This document shows, in pieces, positions 6,009-6,685 of a stretch of 6,685 nucleotides of DNA (its first letter is position 1; the number at the start of each line of letters is the position of its first letter). Source of the DNA: Deltaproteobacteria bacterium (GTDB lineage Bacteria > Desulfobacterota > Desulfobacteria > Desulfobacterales > B30-G6); the NCBI GenBank assembly GCA_003647375.1, contig QMMS01000245.1, forward strand, positions 1-6,685, in the 5' to 3' direction. Below the pieces are notes generated by a model that did no database searches, was not told the DNA's origin, and saw nothing but the letters and a program-made list of their open reading frames with translations. A program made the translations under genes and the position numbers.

Positions 6009-6685
6009 ATGAATGTGACCATTGTAACACCCGGCCACCCCGGACCGGACAGAAAATCACTGCCGCCGGCGCTTACCGCGCCGTATCTGGCGGCACTGGC
6101 AGCGCCCTACGCTGACGCCCTGGCCATTTGTGACCTGGGAGTAGCGCCCTTTGATTTCAATGCGCCCACACCGGAGGTGGCGATGTTCACCACCACCATG
6201 GCCCAATTCGACCAGGTATACGCCATCGCCAAGGTTTTGAAAGAGAGGGGGAGTTGTATCATTTTCGGTGGCCCGCATGCCACACTGGCCTATGATTTCG
6301 ATCCCCGGATAAAGGAGATCGCAGACTGTGTTGTGCTGGGCGAGGGGGAACGGGCGGTTCCTGCAGCACTGACGGATTACCTGAATGGAAACCTGCAGAG
6401 CACCTATTCCATGCCTGTCGATTCTCTGGACGGGGTTCCTTTCAGTCGGCTGGATCTTCTGGACAGCCGGAAATACTCTTCAACGACCGTGGTGATCGGG
6501 ACCAGAGGGTGTGCTAACAACTGTACCTACTGCTCCATCAAGGACATGTACGGACAGAAGTATTTGAAGCGGCCGGTGGATGAAGTGATTGCCGAAATCG
6601 AATATCAGACATCCCGGCCAGGCCTGGGTTGGCTGGATCGGAAACTGGTAGAGTTTTGGGATGACAATCCGGCATGTGACCTGGA
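6009..6685 (+). CDS. B12-binding-domain radical SAM protein, N-terminal part (runs off window end)
   Basis: There are 225 complete codons from ATG 6009 to the window end. An in-frame TGA at 5991-5993 limits the start. TTG 6006 and GTG 6015 are alternatives, and no clear Shine-Dalgarno is visible. Residues 1 to about 130 form a cobalamin-binding-like Rossmann domain: the opening VTIVTPGHPGPDRKSLPPAL, then FGGPHAT (86-92) and the boundary motif LGEGE (110-114). Radical SAM sequence follows with the 4Fe-4S motif C168-x3-C172-x2-C175 in TRGCANNCTYCS, and FWDDNPA at 216-222, the usual end of an early strand of the barrel. The classic DxHxxG cobalamin-ligand motif is absent, as in many members of this class. 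Such enzymes cleave S-adenosylmethionine to a 5'-deoxyadenosyl radical and carry out methylations, ring closures or other modifications in lipid, cofactor or natural-product pathways. The substrate cannot be told from this portion. The palindromic repeat upstream suggests a separate transcription unit from lnt. Confidence 0.92.
   Translation, partial: MNVTIVTPGHPGPDRKSLPPALTAPYLAALAAPYADALAICDLGVAPFDFNAPTPEVAMFTTTMAQFDQVYAIAKVLKERGSCIIFGGPHATLAYDFDPRIKEIADCVVLGEGERAVPAALTDYLNGNLQSTYSMPVDSLDGVPFSRLDLLDSRKYSSTTVVIGTRGCANNCTYCSIKDMYGQKYLKRPVDEVIAEIEYQTSRPGLGWLDRKLVEFWDDNPACDL

Noticed and set aside
5842..6278. Two minus-strand open frames of about 70 codons around the repeat and the radical SAM start
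   Set aside because: One runs through the palindromic repeat and the other is antisense to the radical SAM N-terminus; neither product looks like a real protein.

Overview
The window looks like chromosomal DNA of a Gram-negative bacterium with roughly balanced base composition, most likely a deltaproteobacterium (Desulfobacterota). Apolipoprotein N-acyltransferase points to an outer membrane with lipoproteins. A large membrane-anchored SpoIIE/RsbU-type phosphatase, a B12-binding radical SAM enzyme, a PKD-domain exported protein and a dispersed palindromic repeat of the GTCATGCCGGA...GGGAATGAC type are all common in that group. The placement is inference; there is no rRNA or other phylogenetic marker here.

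Left part (1-1633): the 3' end of a secreted or surface protein (beta-helix-like repeats, one PKD domain, a C-terminal FnIII-like domain) is followed after 37 nt by a small exported protein of unknown family with a strong Shine-Dalgarno. Beyond that gene's TAG stop the same frame stays open for 65 more codons, and coding-like peptide appears in two frames up to 1396. A clear intrinsic terminator follows at 1447-1482. This suggests that the small gene was once longer, or is decoded unusually. A probable promoter at 1517-1543 restarts transcription.

Central part (1634-5825): two genes 7 nt apart, very likely one operon. The first encodes an 866-residue signalling protein with an extracytoplasmic PDZ-like domain, about ten membrane helices, a GAF-like domain and a PP2C-type SpoIIE/RsbU phosphatase domain with all its acidic motifs. 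The second encodes apolipoprotein N-acyltransferase (lnt), with the catalytic Glu-Lys-Cys triad intact but two normally conserved accessory positions changed. The pairing suggests a link between envelope sensing or partner-switch signalling and lipoprotein maturation, although simple co-transcription is possible.

Right part (5826-6685): an 82-bp palindromic repeat element fills much of the gap, followed by the 5' portion of a B12-binding-domain radical SAM gene that runs off the window end. No tRNA, rRNA, CRISPR array, insertion sequence or attachment site was seen. No complete novel system is visible. The most unusual points are the interrupted small secreted gene, the altered active-site neighbourhood of Lnt, and the phosphatase-lnt pairing.
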